From contig JADJMI010000009.1 of assembly GCA_016709665.1 (NCBI GenBank), positions 124,001 through 188,000 of the forward strand: a DNA stretch of 64,000 bases. The letters run 5' to 3'. Of the stretch, positions 52,951 through 62,500 are shown one piece after another. Under the pieces are notes generated by a model. That model saw nothing but the letters and a program-made list of their open reading frames with translations, was not told the DNA's origin and did no database searches. The first letter of the stretch is position 1. Each line of letters opens with the position of its first letter. The position numbers and the translations under genes were made by a program. Origin of the DNA: Betaproteobacteria bacterium. GTDB taxonomy: Bacteria > Pseudomonadota > Gammaproteobacteria > Burkholderiales > Usitatibacteraceae.

Positions 52951-53861
52951 CAGTCGAATCCCAGCAGGTCGAAGATGTCGCGGTCCTTCAGCGGCGAGGA
53001 CACGAGCGGGTCCGTGCCGGCCCAGAGCTTGGCCGCGAGGCGCAGGTACTCGGCCTGCACGGCCTCGATCTCGGGCGTCGCTTCCATCTCGAAGAGCGTG
53101 GCCTTCTTGAGGCGGCTCCGGCGGATGGCATCGAGGTCGGGGAAGCGCGCCATGGTCGTGAGGCCGACGGCCGCGTTGAACTTGTCGATCTGGTCGGTGG
53201 CGTTGCTCCGGTTGGCGATGACGCCGCCCAGGCGCACGTTGTAGTTCTTCGACTTCGCCTGGATGGCCGCGACGATGCGGTTCATGGCGAAGATCGAGTC
53301 GAAGTCGTTGGCGGCGACGACGAGCGCGCGGTCCGCGTGCTGCAGCGGGGCCGCGAAACCGCCGCACACCACGTCGCCCAGCACGTCGAAGATCACCACG
53401 TCCGTGTCCTCGAGGAGGTGATGCTCCTTCAGGAGCTTCACGGTCTGGCCGACCACGTAGCCGCCGCATCCGGTCCCGGCGGGCGGGCCGCCGGCTTCCA
53501 CGCACATCACGCCGTTGTAGCCGGTGAAGACGAAGTCCTCGGGACGCAGTTCCTCCGGGTGGAAGTCGACGGTCTCGAGGATGTCGATCACCGTCGGCAC
53601 GAGGCGCTTGGTGAGCGTGAAGGTGGAGTCGTGCTTCGGGTCGCAGCCGATCTGCAGCACGCGCTTGCCGAGCTTGGAGAACGCGACCGACAGGTTGGAG
53701 GACGTCGTGCTCTTGCCGATGCCGCCCTTGCCGTAGACGGCGAAGACCTTGGCATTGCCGATCTTCACGGCGGGATCGAGCTGGACCTGCACGCTGCCCT
53801 CGCCGTCGGGTCGGGACGTGCGGTTCTTGAGCACGGACATCGGAACGGTGGTGGTCGTCAT
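52950..53861 (-). CDS. bchL: Light-independent protochlorophyllide reductase iron protein L
   Basis: NifH-like ATPase, 303 aa, feeding electrons to BchNB. P-loop YGKGGIGKSTTSSNLS. Cluster Cys in GPPAGTGCGGYV and DVLGDVVCGGFAAP. IGCDPKHDSTFTL is the switch. ATG 53861 overlaps the bchH stop (ATGA). Confidence 0.95.
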   Translation of the reverse strand: MTTTTVPMSVLKNRTSRPDGEGSVQVQLDPAVKIGNAKVFAVYGKGGIGKSTTSSNLSVAFSKLGKRVLQIGCDPKHDSTFTLTKRLVPTVIDILETVDFHPEELRPEDFVFTGYNGVMCVEAGGPPAGTGCGGYVVGQTVKLLKEHHLLEDTDVVIFDVLGDVVCGGFAAPLQHADRALVVAANDFDSIFAMNRIVAAIQAKSKNYNVRLGGVIANRSNATDQIDKFNAAVGLTTMARFPDLDAIRRSRLKKATLFEMEATPEIEAVQAEYLRLAAKLWAGTDPLVSSPLKDRDIFDLLGFD

Positions 53862-56800
53862 GCGGCAGCCCTCTGGAATGCGCCTTCGAGCCGGTCCTCG
53901 AGTTCGTCGCCGGCCTGGCGCAGCTCCTCGAGCACTTTCGGCTCGGGGTTCCAGTAAGCGCGTTCGTGCGCCTCGAGGAGCCGGTTGGCGACCTTGGCGG
54001 ACGCGGTCGGGTTCAGCTTCGCCATGCGCTCGCGCATCTCGGGATCGAGCACGAACGTCTGGGTGAGCTGCTGGTACACCCACGGAGCGACCTGGCCGGT
54101 CGTCGCCGACCAGCCCATCGTGTTGGTGATGTGGGCCTCGATCTGCCGCACGCCCTCGTAGCCGTGCTTCATCATTCCCTCGTACCACTTGGGATTGAGC
54201 ATGCGCGCGCGCGTCTCGAGGGCGACCTGCTCGGAAAGCGTGCGCACGGTGCCGTCCCCGGCGGTCTGGTCGCCGATGTAGACCGGCGTCTGGGCGCCGC
54301 CCTTGGCGCGGCGGACCGCGCGGCTGATGCCGCCGAGGGTGTCGAAGTAGGTGTCGACGGTGGTGACGCCCAGTTCGACGGAATCGAGGTTCTGGTAGGC
54401 GAGGGAGACGTCGGCCAGCACGCTCTGCAGCAGCGCCGAGCGCGCCACGGGCTGGCCCGTGCGACCGTAGGCGAAGCACTTGCGGCGGCTGTACGTCTCG
54501 GCGAGCTCGTCCTCGTCGTCCCAGCGGCTGTTCTCGATGAGGTGGTTCACGTTCGCGCCGTAGGCGCCCTCGGCGTTGCCGTAGACGCGAAGCGCCGCGG
54601 TCTCCAGGTCGCAGCCGTGCTCGGCCTGGTACTTGAGCGCGTGCTTGCGCACGAAGTTGAGCTCGGCGGGCTCGTCGGCGCCGGCGGCGAGGAAGGCCGC
54701 CTCGGCGAGCAGGCGCGTCTGCAGCGGCAGGAGGTCACGGAAGATGCCCGAGAGCGTGATCACGACGTCGACGCGAGGCCGCCCCAGATCCCCGAGCGGC
54801 ACGAGGGAAGCGCCCGCGACGCGGCCGTAGCTGTCGTAGCGCGGCTTCGCGCCCATGAGGGCGAGGGCCTGGGAGATCGGGCCGCCCTCGGTCTTGAGGT
54901 TGTCGGTGCCCCACAGCACGAGCGCGATGGATTCGGGGAACGGCTCGCCGTCCGCCGCGCGGCGCTCGAGCAGCTTCTGCGCCTGGCGGGCGCCGTCGCG
55001 CTGGGCGTAGGCGCTCGGGATGCGGAAGGGGTCGAAGCCGTGGATGTTGCGGCCCGTCGGCAGGATCTCCGGGGTGCGGATGAGATCCCCGCCCGGGGCG
55101 GGCCGGACGAATCGGCCGTCGAGCGCGCCGACGAGCGCGGCGGCCTCGTGGTCCTTCGCGAGGAGCTTGTCGATGCGGGCGAGCTCGCGCACGAGCCCGG
55201 CATTGCTCTCGGTGGGCTCGAGTCCCGCGGCCTTGAGGACCTGGCCGTCGGCCTGGCCGGCCACGATCGCAGCGAGAGCCGCGGGTTCGAGTTTCGTGCC
55301 GTGCGCGGTCTCGGCCACGCACTGGAGGGTTTCGACGCGTTCCTCGGGCGAGGGTGCGCGGCCGACGACGTGAAGCCCGTGCGGAATGAGCGTCGTCTCG
55401 ATCTCGTGCATCTTGTCGCGCAGCGCGGTCACATTCGCCTGCGCGTCCGCGCCCCAGGCGGGCTCCAGGGCGGCGAGGTCGAGCGCGGCGGCCTGGGCCT
55501 GGATGAGGAGGGCGAGGTCGGCACGTTCCGCGGCGGCTTCCGGATCGAGGGCCCGCCAGCGGTCGACGGACGCCTGCAGGTCGCCCAGCCCGCGATACAG
55601 GCCCGCGTGCGTGACGGGCGGCGTGAGGTAGCTCACGAGCGTCGCCGCCGAGCGCCGCTTGGCGATCATGCCCTCGGACGGGTTGTTCGACGCGTAGAGG
55701 TAGAAGTTGGGCAGGTCGCCGATGAGGCGGTCGGGCCAGTCGGCGCCGGAGAGCCCCGACTGCTTGCCGGGCATGAACTCGAGCGCGCCGTGGGTGCCGA
55801 AGTGCAGCACGGCATGGGCGCCGAAGTCCTCGCGGATCCACCGGTAGAAGGCCGAGAAGGCGTGCGTCGGCGCGAAGCCCTTCTCGAAGAGCAGTCGCAT
55901 CGGATCGCCCTCGTAGCCGAACGCGGGTTGCACGCCCACGAACACGTTGCCGAAGCGCTCGCCCATCACGAAGATCGAGCGCCCGTCGCTTTGCTGGCGG
56001 CCCGGCGCGGGACCCCACTGGGCCTCGATCTGCGGCAGCCAGCGCTCGCGGCGCACATGGTCGGCGGCGTCGATTCTCGCGTGCACGTTGGCGAGGGCGC
56101 CCAGCGAAGGCGCGTTGCCGACGATGATCCGTTCGCGAAGCCGGTCGGCGCTTTCCGGCATCTCGACGGTGTAGCCCTCGTCGCGGAGCGACGCGAGCAT
56201 GTTGTGCAGGGATTCGAACACCGCGAGGTGGGCGGCGGTGCCCGTGTTCCCGGCGTTGGGCGGGTAGTTGAAGATGACGAGCGCGAGCTTGCGGTTCGCG
56301 CGCTCGGAGCGGCGCAGCCGCACGAGCTTCTCGGCCCGCGCGGCGAGCATCTCGGCGCGGTCGATGCAGGCGTGCATGTCGCGGCCGCCCTCGGCCGGCG
56401 GGAACACGCAGGCGCGATGGCATCCCGGGCAGGCCACGCCGGCGGCGTCGGAACGACCGCCGAACACCATCGGCCCGGTGGCGCCGTCGAGCTCGGGGAT
56501 CGCGACCATCATCGTGCTCTCGACCGGAATCAGCCCGCGGTCGGAGGCTCCCCCACTGCTCGAGCGTCTGGAATTCGACGGGATGGGCGGCGAGGTAGGG
56601 CACGTCCAGCTTCGCCAGTACTTCCTCGGCCGCGCGCGCGTCGTTGTACGCCGGGCCGCCCACGAGGGAGAAGCCGGTGAGCGAGATCACGGCGTCCACG
56701 CGGGAGCGATCGCCGTCGACGAAGAACGCGTCGATGGCCGGCCGCGCGTCGAGACCCGTCGCGAACGCCGGCACCACCGAAAGGCCGCGGGCCTCGAGGG

Positions 56801-57620
56801 CCGCGATCACGCCGTCGTAGTGCGCCGTGTTGCCCGCGAGCAGGTAGGAGCGCAGCAGCAGCAGGCCCACGCGCCCCTTCGTGCCGGCGGCGGGGAGGCT
56901 GCGGGCCTCCTCGGACATGCGGCCGTCGATGCCCGGGTGGTAGACGCCGATCTCGGGGTAGTCGATCGGCGGCGCGGCCGTGAGGGTGCCGCGCAGGGCG
57001 CGCCGCGGACCGTCGGCATACCGGGTGACGAGCAGGCGCACGAGGTTCGCGACGTTCTCCTCGGATCCGCCGAGCCAGTACTGCAGGGCGAGGAAATAGG
57101 CCCGGACGTCCTGGGCGGAGCCCGGGATGAACCGCAGGATCTTCGGGATCCGGCGAAGCATCTTCATCTGCTGGGCGCCGGCGCTGCCGGACCCGCCGGG
57201 CTTGTCCTTGCCGCCGCGCAGGCGCTTGAGGAGGGCGAGTGCCCCGCCGGAGGAGCCGTCCATCGCGAAGCGTCCCAGGCGCGTGAGCCGGGTCACCTCG
57301 CCGGCGCACATCGCGCACACGAGGGCGTCGCAGCCGTCGCGGCGCGCGGCGAGCGCGGGCAGCACGGGCAGGAAGTGATCCTCCATGAACAGCATCGTGG
57401 CGACGATGATGTCGCCCGAGGCGATGTCGTCGAGGCAGCGGGCGAGGGCCGAAGGATCGTTGCTCCACTCGGCGGCGGCGTGCACGCGCAGCTGCAGGCC
57501 GGGCAGCTCGTCCACGAGCGAGGCGCGGGCGCGCTCGGTCGCGCTCGCGAGATGGGTGTCCATCGTCACGATCACGACCCTCACGGGCGTGCGGTCAGCG
57601 GCTGTAGTGCGCTTTGGCAT
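53858..57620 (-). CDS. bchH: Magnesium chelatase subunit H, one-base frameshift
   Basis: Porphyrin-binding catalytic subunit of Mg chelatase, about 1,254 aa restored. The first frame runs from VRVVIVTMDTHLASATERA to HPVEFQTLEQWG. The second resumes at ASDRGLIPVESTMMVAIPEL and continues to the stop. The break is a C5 run on the plus strand (56550-56554); four bases would give TLEQWGASDRGLIP without gap. Later family blocks (LHFGTHGALEFMPGKQSGLS, NHLIENSRWDDEDEL) are intact. ATG 57620 overlaps bchB by 26 bases; a GTG at VRVVIV is an alternative. Confidence 0.92.
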
Positions 57621-59238
57621 CGTAGAGCGTCTCCACGGTGATCCTGCGGATGCCGCGCTCGAGAGCGAAGCGTTCGGTGTTGCGCCGGGCCTTGCCGCGG
57701 ACGAAGAACGGGATCTTCCCGAGCTCCTTCTCGCCATCCGGGGTCCACTGCGGGTCGCCCGGCTCGTTCGCCGCGGCAGCCTCGATCGCCGGCGCCGGCT
57801 TCGCGGGCTCGGTCGAGGGCGCGGGCGGGGAAAGGGGTGCCGGCCTGGGCGTCGCGGGCGAGGCGGCCGGCAGGTGCGATGCCGCGGCGCCATCGTGGAA
57901 CTCGAAATCCTCGCGGAACATCTGCAGCAGGTGCTCCTCGAGACCCATCATCAGCGGGTGCACCCAGGCGTCGAAGAGGACGTTGGCCCCCTCGAAGCCG
58001 AACACGGGGCTGTAGCGGGCCGGCACGTCCTGCACGTGGATCGGCGAGGAAATGACGGCGCAGGCGATCCCCAGGCGCTTGGCGATGTGGCGCTCCATCT
58101 GCGTGCCGAGCACCAGTTCCGGGCTCGTCGCCGCGATGGCCTTCTCGACCTCGAGATAGTCGTCGCTCACGAGGGCCTCGACGCCGTGGCGAGCCGCCGC
58201 CTCCCGCACGTCGCGGGCGAAGGCGCGGTCGTAGGTGCCGAGCCCGACGACGGTGAACCCCATCTCCTCGGCCGCGATGCGCGCGGCGGCCACCGCGTGG
58301 GTCGCGTCCGCGAAGATGAAGACGCGCTTGCCCGTGAGGTAGGTCGAGTCCACCGAGCGCGAGTACCAGGGCACGCGGGAGGCGGACGAGGATCTCGCCG
58401 CCTGGCCGGGCCTCTCGCCTTCCAGGGCGGCCGCGGCGTCGAGTCCGGCGAGGCCGGCCACTTCGGCGATGAAGTCGCGCGTCGCGCCCACGCCCATCGG
58501 GATGCACTTCGTGCGTGGCATGCCGAACTGGCGCTCGAGCCACGACGCGAGCGTGCGCGAGACTTCCGGGTAGAGGTCGATATTGAAGTCGGCCTCGGGA
58601 AGCCGGCGGATGTCCTCCGGGCTCGCGCCGAGCGGCGCGACGACGTTCACGTCGATGCCCAGGCGATCGAGCAGCCGTCCGATCTCGGTGACGTCGTCGC
58701 GGCAGCGGAAGGCGAGGGCGGTCGGGCCGAGCAGGTTGGCGCGCGGGCGCCGTCCGCTGTCGCGAGCGGCCCGGGGCGTGCCGGGCGGCGGGACGCGATC
58801 GGCGAGCAGCGCGCGCACGAGCAGGTAGAAGGTCTCGGCCGCGCCCCAGTTTTCCTTCTTGGAGTAGGCGGGCAGCTCGAGGGGGACGACCGGCACCGGC
58901 AGGCGCATTCCCTGCGCGAGCGAGCCGGGCTGGTCCTGGATGAGCTCGGCCGTGCAGGACTCCCCGACGAGGATCACCTGCGGGGCGAACCGCTCGAGGG
59001 CGTCCGCGACCGCGCGGGTCACGAGGTTGGCGGTGTCACCGCCGAGGTCCCGCGCCTGGAACGTGGTGTACGTGACGGGCGGGCGGCGGTCCTGGCGGTC
59101 GATCATGGTGAAGAGCAGGTCGGCGTACGTATCGCCTTGCGGCGCGTGCAGGACCAGGTGGACGCCGCGCATCGAGTCGGCGATGCGCATCGCGCCGACG
59201 TGCGGAGGTCCTTCGTAGGTCCATAGCGTCAGTTGCAA
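57595..59238 (-). CDS. bchB: Light-independent protochlorophyllide reductase subunit B
   Basis: NifK-like subunit, 547 aa, holding the substrate with BchN. MQLTLWTYEGPPHVGAMRI is the signature start, with the Asp cluster ligand typical of BchB nearby. LVGESCTAELIQDQPGSLA, GKRVFIFADATHAV and PIHVQDVPARYSPVFGFEG follow. A Pro/Ala-rich linker leads to the C-terminal EKELGKIPFFVRGKARRN domain. Intact. Confidence 0.95.
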   Translation of the reverse strand: MQLTLWTYEGPPHVGAMRIADSMRGVHLVLHAPQGDTYADLLFTMIDRQDRRPPVTYTTFQARDLGGDTANLVTRAVADALERFAPQVILVGESCTAELIQDQPGSLAQGMRLPVPVVPLELPAYSKKENWGAAETFYLLVRALLADRVPPPGTPRAARDSGRRPRANLLGPTALAFRCRDDVTEIGRLLDRLGIDVNVVAPLGASPEDIRRLPEADFNIDLYPEVSRTLASWLERQFGMPRTKCIPMGVGATRDFIAEVAGLAGLDAAAALEGERPGQAARSSSASRVPWYSRSVDSTYLTGKRVFIFADATHAVAAARIAAEEMGFTVVGLGTYDRAFARDVREAAARHGVEALVSDDYLEVEKAIAATSPELVLGTQMERHIAKRLGIACAVISSPIHVQDVPARYSPVFGFEGANVLFDAWVHPLMMGLEEHLLQMFREDFEFHDGAAASHLPAASPATPRPAPLSPPAPSTEPAKPAPAIEAAAANEPGDPQWTPDGEKELGKIPFFVRGKARRNTERFALERGIRRITVETLYDAKAHYSR

Positions 59239-59248
59239 GCGGGCATCC

Positions 59249-60532
59249 TCATAGCTTGAGCCGCTCCCGGCGCTCGACCGGCCGGGCGAAGATGCCCCCC
59301 AGGTCGCCGGCCTGCTCGTAGCCGTGGATCGGCGTGAAGACCAGTTCGATGGACCACTTGGTGGTGAGGCCCTCGGCCTCCAGCGGATTGGCGAGCCCGA
59401 GCCCGCAGACGGTGAGGTCGGGTTTCGCCGCGCGCACGCGCTCGAGCTGGCGCTCCAGGTGCTGGCCTTCGCTCAGCGTGGCCTCGGGCGGCAGCAGCGG
59501 CAGTTCCGCGGCGACCATCTGGCGGTCCAGGTAGGGCGTGCCGACTTCCACGACCGACATCCCGAGCTCGCGGTGCAGGAAGCGGGCGAGCGGGATCTCG
59601 AGCTGGGAATCGGGCATCAGGAAGACGCGCTTGCCCGAGAGCCGCTCGCGGGCGCGTTCGAGCGAGGCGCGGGCGCGGGCGATGCCCGGTGCGGTCACCG
59701 CGTCGAAGCGTTCCTCGGAAACGCCCCAGGCGTCGGCCGCGGCGCGAAGCCAGGCCGTGGTTCCCTCGGCCCCGAAGGGGTAGGGGGCCTGCAGGATCCT
59801 CGCCCCGCGCGCCACGAGGGCGCGGGCGGTCTCGCCATTGAACGGCTGGGCGAGCAGCAACTGCGTCCCCGGGCCGACCGGCGGCAGGTCGCGGGCGCGC
59901 CGGGCCGGCAGGAAGCGGACGGGGCCGATGCCCAGGTCGGCGAAGAGCCGCGCGAGCTGGTCCTCGACCACGTCGGCCACGCAGCCGACCACCAGGAGCT
60001 GCCGTTCGTCCGTCGACGGCAGCGTCGGCACGAGCGAGCGAAGCGCGTTGTCCTCGCCCTGGGTGAAGGTGGTCTCGATGCCGGAGCCGGAGTAGTTGTG
60101 CACGCGCACGCGCGGGAACAGGCGGGCGTTCAGGCGCTCGGCGGCCTTGCCCAGGTCCAGCTTGATGACTTCGGAGGGGCAGGAGCCCACCAGGAAGAGG
60201 GTGGCGATGTCGGGGCGCCGTTCGAGCAGCGTGACGCAGATGCGGTCCAGCTCGTCGCCGGCGTCGGCGAGGCCGGCCAGGTCGCGGTCCGTGAGGATCG
60301 CCGTCGCGAAGCGCGGCTCGGCGAAGATCATGACGCCGGCCGCCGACTGGATGAGGTGGGCGCAGGTGCGCGAACCCACGACGAGGAAGAAGGCGTCCTG
60401 CATCTTGCGATGCAGCCAGACGATGCCGGTGAGACCGCAGAAGACCTCGCGCTGGCCGCGTTCGCGCAGGACGATGGGCTCGATGCGCCCGGCCGGGGGC
60501 TCGCAGGCGCGGGGCGTGCTGAGGTCGTTCAT
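59249..60532 (-). CDS. bchN: Light-independent protochlorophyllide reductase subunit N
   Basis: NifD-like subunit, 427 aa, of the dark protochlorophyllide reductase. Cluster Cys lie in VFCGLTGIVWLHRKMQDAFF, VGSRTCAHLIQSA and LVGSCPSEVIKLD. FPRVRVHNYSGSGIETTFT is a strong signature. ATG 60532 overlaps the bchF stop (ATGA). Confidence 0.95.
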   Translation of the reverse strand: MNDLSTPRACEPPAGRIEPIVLRERGQREVFCGLTGIVWLHRKMQDAFFLVVGSRTCAHLIQSAAGVMIFAEPRFATAILTDRDLAGLADAGDELDRICVTLLERRPDIATLFLVGSCPSEVIKLDLGKAAERLNARLFPRVRVHNYSGSGIETTFTQGEDNALRSLVPTLPSTDERQLLVVGCVADVVEDQLARLFADLGIGPVRFLPARRARDLPPVGPGTQLLLAQPFNGETARALVARGARILQAPYPFGAEGTTAWLRAAADAWGVSEERFDAVTAPGIARARASLERARERLSGKRVFLMPDSQLEIPLARFLHRELGMSVVEVGTPYLDRQMVAAELPLLPPEATLSEGQHLERQLERVRAAKPDLTVCGLGLANPLEAEGLTTKWSIELVFTPIHGYEQAGDLGGIFARPVERRERLKL

Positions 60533-61050
60533 TCGGGAAGGGCGAGGCCGGGGACGGCGCGGGAGGCAGCGGCCTCGTCGCGGCGGGCGGCCTTCAGCTT
60601 GAGCAGGAACTGCGCGGCGTTGACGACGTAGGCGGCGTAGGCCGCCAGGGCGATCAGCATCTGTTCGCGCGCCCCGAGGGCGTCGGTCGCGAACGCGACG
60701 AGATAGGCGGTGTGCAGGGCGAGGACCGCCATGCTGAAGACGTCTTCCCAGAAGAAGGCGGGCGCGAACAGGTAGACGCCGAAGACGTCCTTCTCCCAGA
60801 TGCAGCCGGTGACCATGATGGCGTAGAGCACCACCGTCTTCACCACCACCGAGGTCGCGGCCGCCGCCAGCCCGTCGCCGGTCGTGAGGAAGCGTATGAC
60901 CAGGAACAGGCTCACCGCGAAGACGAGGAACTGGAGGGGGGCCAGGATGCCCTGCACGAGGGTCCATGGCGACGCATCCCGGCGTTCACGCTCCGCCGGC
61001 GAATACAGTGGCTTGCTTTGGAGCCGCCTTCTTGTATGTTGCGTTGGCAT
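60529..61050 (-). CDS. bchF: 3-vinyl bacteriochlorophyllide hydratase
   Basis: Membrane enzyme, 173 aa, hydrating the 3-vinyl group before BchC. Four hydrophobic segments; GCIWEKDVFGVYLFAPAFFW and EDVFSMAVLALHTAYL are conserved. First gene of the long bchFNBHLM-lhaA-puh run. The promoter 5' of it carries PpsR boxes. Confidence 0.92.
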   Translation of the reverse strand: MPTQHTRRRLQSKPLYSPAERERRDASPWTLVQGILAPLQFLVFAVSLFLVIRFLTTGDGLAAAATSVVVKTVVLYAIMVTGCIWEKDVFGVYLFAPAFFWEDVFSMAVLALHTAYLVAFATDALGAREQMLIALAAYAAYVVNAAQFLLKLKAARRDEAAASRAVPGLALPE

Positions 61051-61072
61051 TGCCGCTCCCCCTAGTGAGCAA

Positions 61073-61102
61073 AATCTAGCCCCCGCGTCGCGATGTTGTC
61101 AA
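61073..61102 (-). promoter_or_regulatory. Sigma-70-type promoter for bchF
   Basis: On the minus strand TTGACA (61097-61102) and TAGATT (61073-61078) are 18 bases apart. The -35 lies within the first PpsR box, giving a direct route for repression. Confidence 0.55.
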
Positions 61103-61114
61103 CATAAATTGACA
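61097..61114. promoter_or_regulatory. PpsR/CrtJ box, bchF/ppaA region, site 1
   Basis: TGTCAACATAAATTGACA fits TGT-N12-ACA and overlaps the bchF -35. Its AAATTGACA right half repeats that seen at crtE and bchC. Confidence 0.82.
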
Positions 61115-61150
61115 TATCGGGTTCTTGACATGTCATTTCGATTGACGGGA

Positions 61151-61168
61151 TGTCAGGGCAGGTATACA
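61151..61168. promoter_or_regulatory. PpsR/CrtJ box, bchF/ppaA region, site 2
   Basis: TGTCAGGGCAGGTATACA fits TGT-N12-ACA, 36 bases from site 1, nearer to ppaA. A TATACA -10-like hexamer is inside it (61163-61168). Between the two boxes lie a TGACATGTCA palindrome (61126-61135) and a partial box beginning at 61131 (TGTCATTTCGATTGAC). Confidence 0.65.
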
Positions 61169-61294
61169 AATTCGCAAAGTTCGAAGCGATTGCGGGCAAT
61201 GCAGGGGGGGTCCCCGAACCGGCCAAGGTCCGGGGCTAGACGCGACGAAGTCCCGACAGGACGGCCGCGCCGGTAGCAGCATCGGAGAAAGCCG

Positions 61295-62182
61295 ATGGAT
61301 GCGATGTCGCGCGGCCCCTCGGGGTTGGGGCGGGGGGAGGAGGAGCTGAGGGGCCTGTCGGCGTTGTCCGGGTTCGCGCCAGGGGTCTGTACCGACGGAT
61401 TGTCAGGGCTGCTGCAGGTCATCGAGGCGGAGATCATTCCGCGCCTGATGATCGCGCATGGCACGCCCGCGACCGCGAACGCGGTCCTGCAGGGCGCCTC
61501 CTGGGTATCGCTCCCGGATGCCGTCCGCGAATTCACCGAGATCGTGCTGGGGCCCGATGCCGAGGCCGCCATCGCCTATGTCGATCGCATCCACCGGCAG
61601 GGCGCTTCCCTGGAATCGCTCTGCGTCGAACTGCTCGCGCCCACGGCGCGCCGGCTCGGCCAGCTGTGGGAGACGGACGACCGGGACATCGCGGAGGTGA
61701 CGCTCGGCCTGCTTCGCCTTCACTCGGTCCTGCGTCACATGAGCCCCTGCCCCGGCGAGGAGCCGGCTTCGTGCGACGTGCCTGCGCCGCGCGCGCTCCT
61801 CGTGCCCGCTCCCGGGGAGGATCACCGCCTGGGCATCGCCATGGTCGTCGAGTTCTTCCGGCGCTCGGGCTGGGTGGTCGATGGCGACGCGCCCGAGTCG
61901 CTGGACGATCTCCGGTCGCTCGTGCGCACGCAATGGTTCGACGTGGTCGGCTTGTCGGTCAGTTGCACCTCGCGGCTCGACCTGCTGGCGGAGTGCGTGG
62001 GGGCCGTGCGCCACGCCTCGCGCAATCGCCACGTGGCGATCCTCGTCGGTGGGCAGCTGTTCGCGCGTTCGCCCGAGCTGGGCGCGACGATCGATGCGGA
62101 CATGACGGTGGTCGACGGTTTGCTCGCGCCCACCGAGGCGCGGGAACTCGTGGCGCGGCGAAGCCGGGCCGCGCGGGCCTGA
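61295..62182 (+). CDS. ppaA: PpaA/AerR-type B12-binding photosynthesis regulator
   Basis: A 295-aa protein with an N-terminal helical half and a C-terminal cobalamin-binding fold. PAPGEDHRLGIAMVVEFFRR carries ExHxxG, a variant of the DxHxxG cobalamin motif. VVGLSVSCTSRLDLLAE and ILVGGQLFARSPEL are the later B12-fold strands. In Rhodobacter such proteins counteract PpsR/CrtJ in a light- or redox-dependent way. It sits just before ppsR and shares the boxed region with bchF. SD GGAGAAA supports ATG 61295. Confidence 0.85.
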   Translation: MDAMSRGPSGLGRGEEELRGLSALSGFAPGVCTDGLSGLLQVIEAEIIPRLMIAHGTPATANAVLQGASWVSLPDAVREFTEIVLGPDAEAAIAYVDRIHRQGASLESLCVELLAPTARRLGQLWETDDRDIAEVTLGLLRLHSVLRHMSPCPGEEPASCDVPAPRALLVPAPGEDHRLGIAMVVEFFRRSGWVVDGDAPESLDDLRSLVRTQWFDVVGLSVSCTSRLDLLAECVGAVRHASRNRHVAILVGGQLFARSPELGATIDADMTVVDGLLAPTEARELVARRSRAARA

Positions 62183-62500
62183 TTCGTCAGGCAAGGTTTA
62201 CAGGGCATGGTGTCGACTATTCGACATAAGACCAAAGGCCCTGGAAATGATAGACTTACAGTCGTCGGTCCAGAATGATCGCGACTTGCCGATATCAGGA
62301 GGAACCGTGCCGGATCGAGCGCGGAGAGCAAGGGGTCGCAGCCGCCGGTCCGGGACTGCGCCTTAAACTACCGAGGCGAGGCTCCAGGGCGCGTCTCAAG
62401 GAAGAATCCATTGGCACGCCGCAAGTTGCCTGTTGCGGGATCTCGGCCGCCCACCCAGCGCCCCGGTGGTTCCGGCGTCACTCATGCTGTTTCCGATCCG
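62183..62500 (+). other. ppaA-ppsR intergenic region with palindrome
   Basis: About 318 bases with no firm gene. TGTCGA-CTAT-TCGACA (62211-62226) is a perfect palindrome with TGT and ACA ends, spaced N10 rather than N12. It could be an autoregulatory site or belong to another factor. AGGAGG (62297-62302) precedes a GTG-started 19-codon frame (62307-62366) rich in Arg, which is too weak to call a gene. An in-frame TTG at 62411 could extend ppsR by 30 residues. Confidence 0.4.

Noticed and set aside
62307..62366. 19-codon GTG frame with AGGAGG upstream
   Set aside because: Too short, Arg-rich, no evidence of conservation; could be chance in GC-rich DNA.
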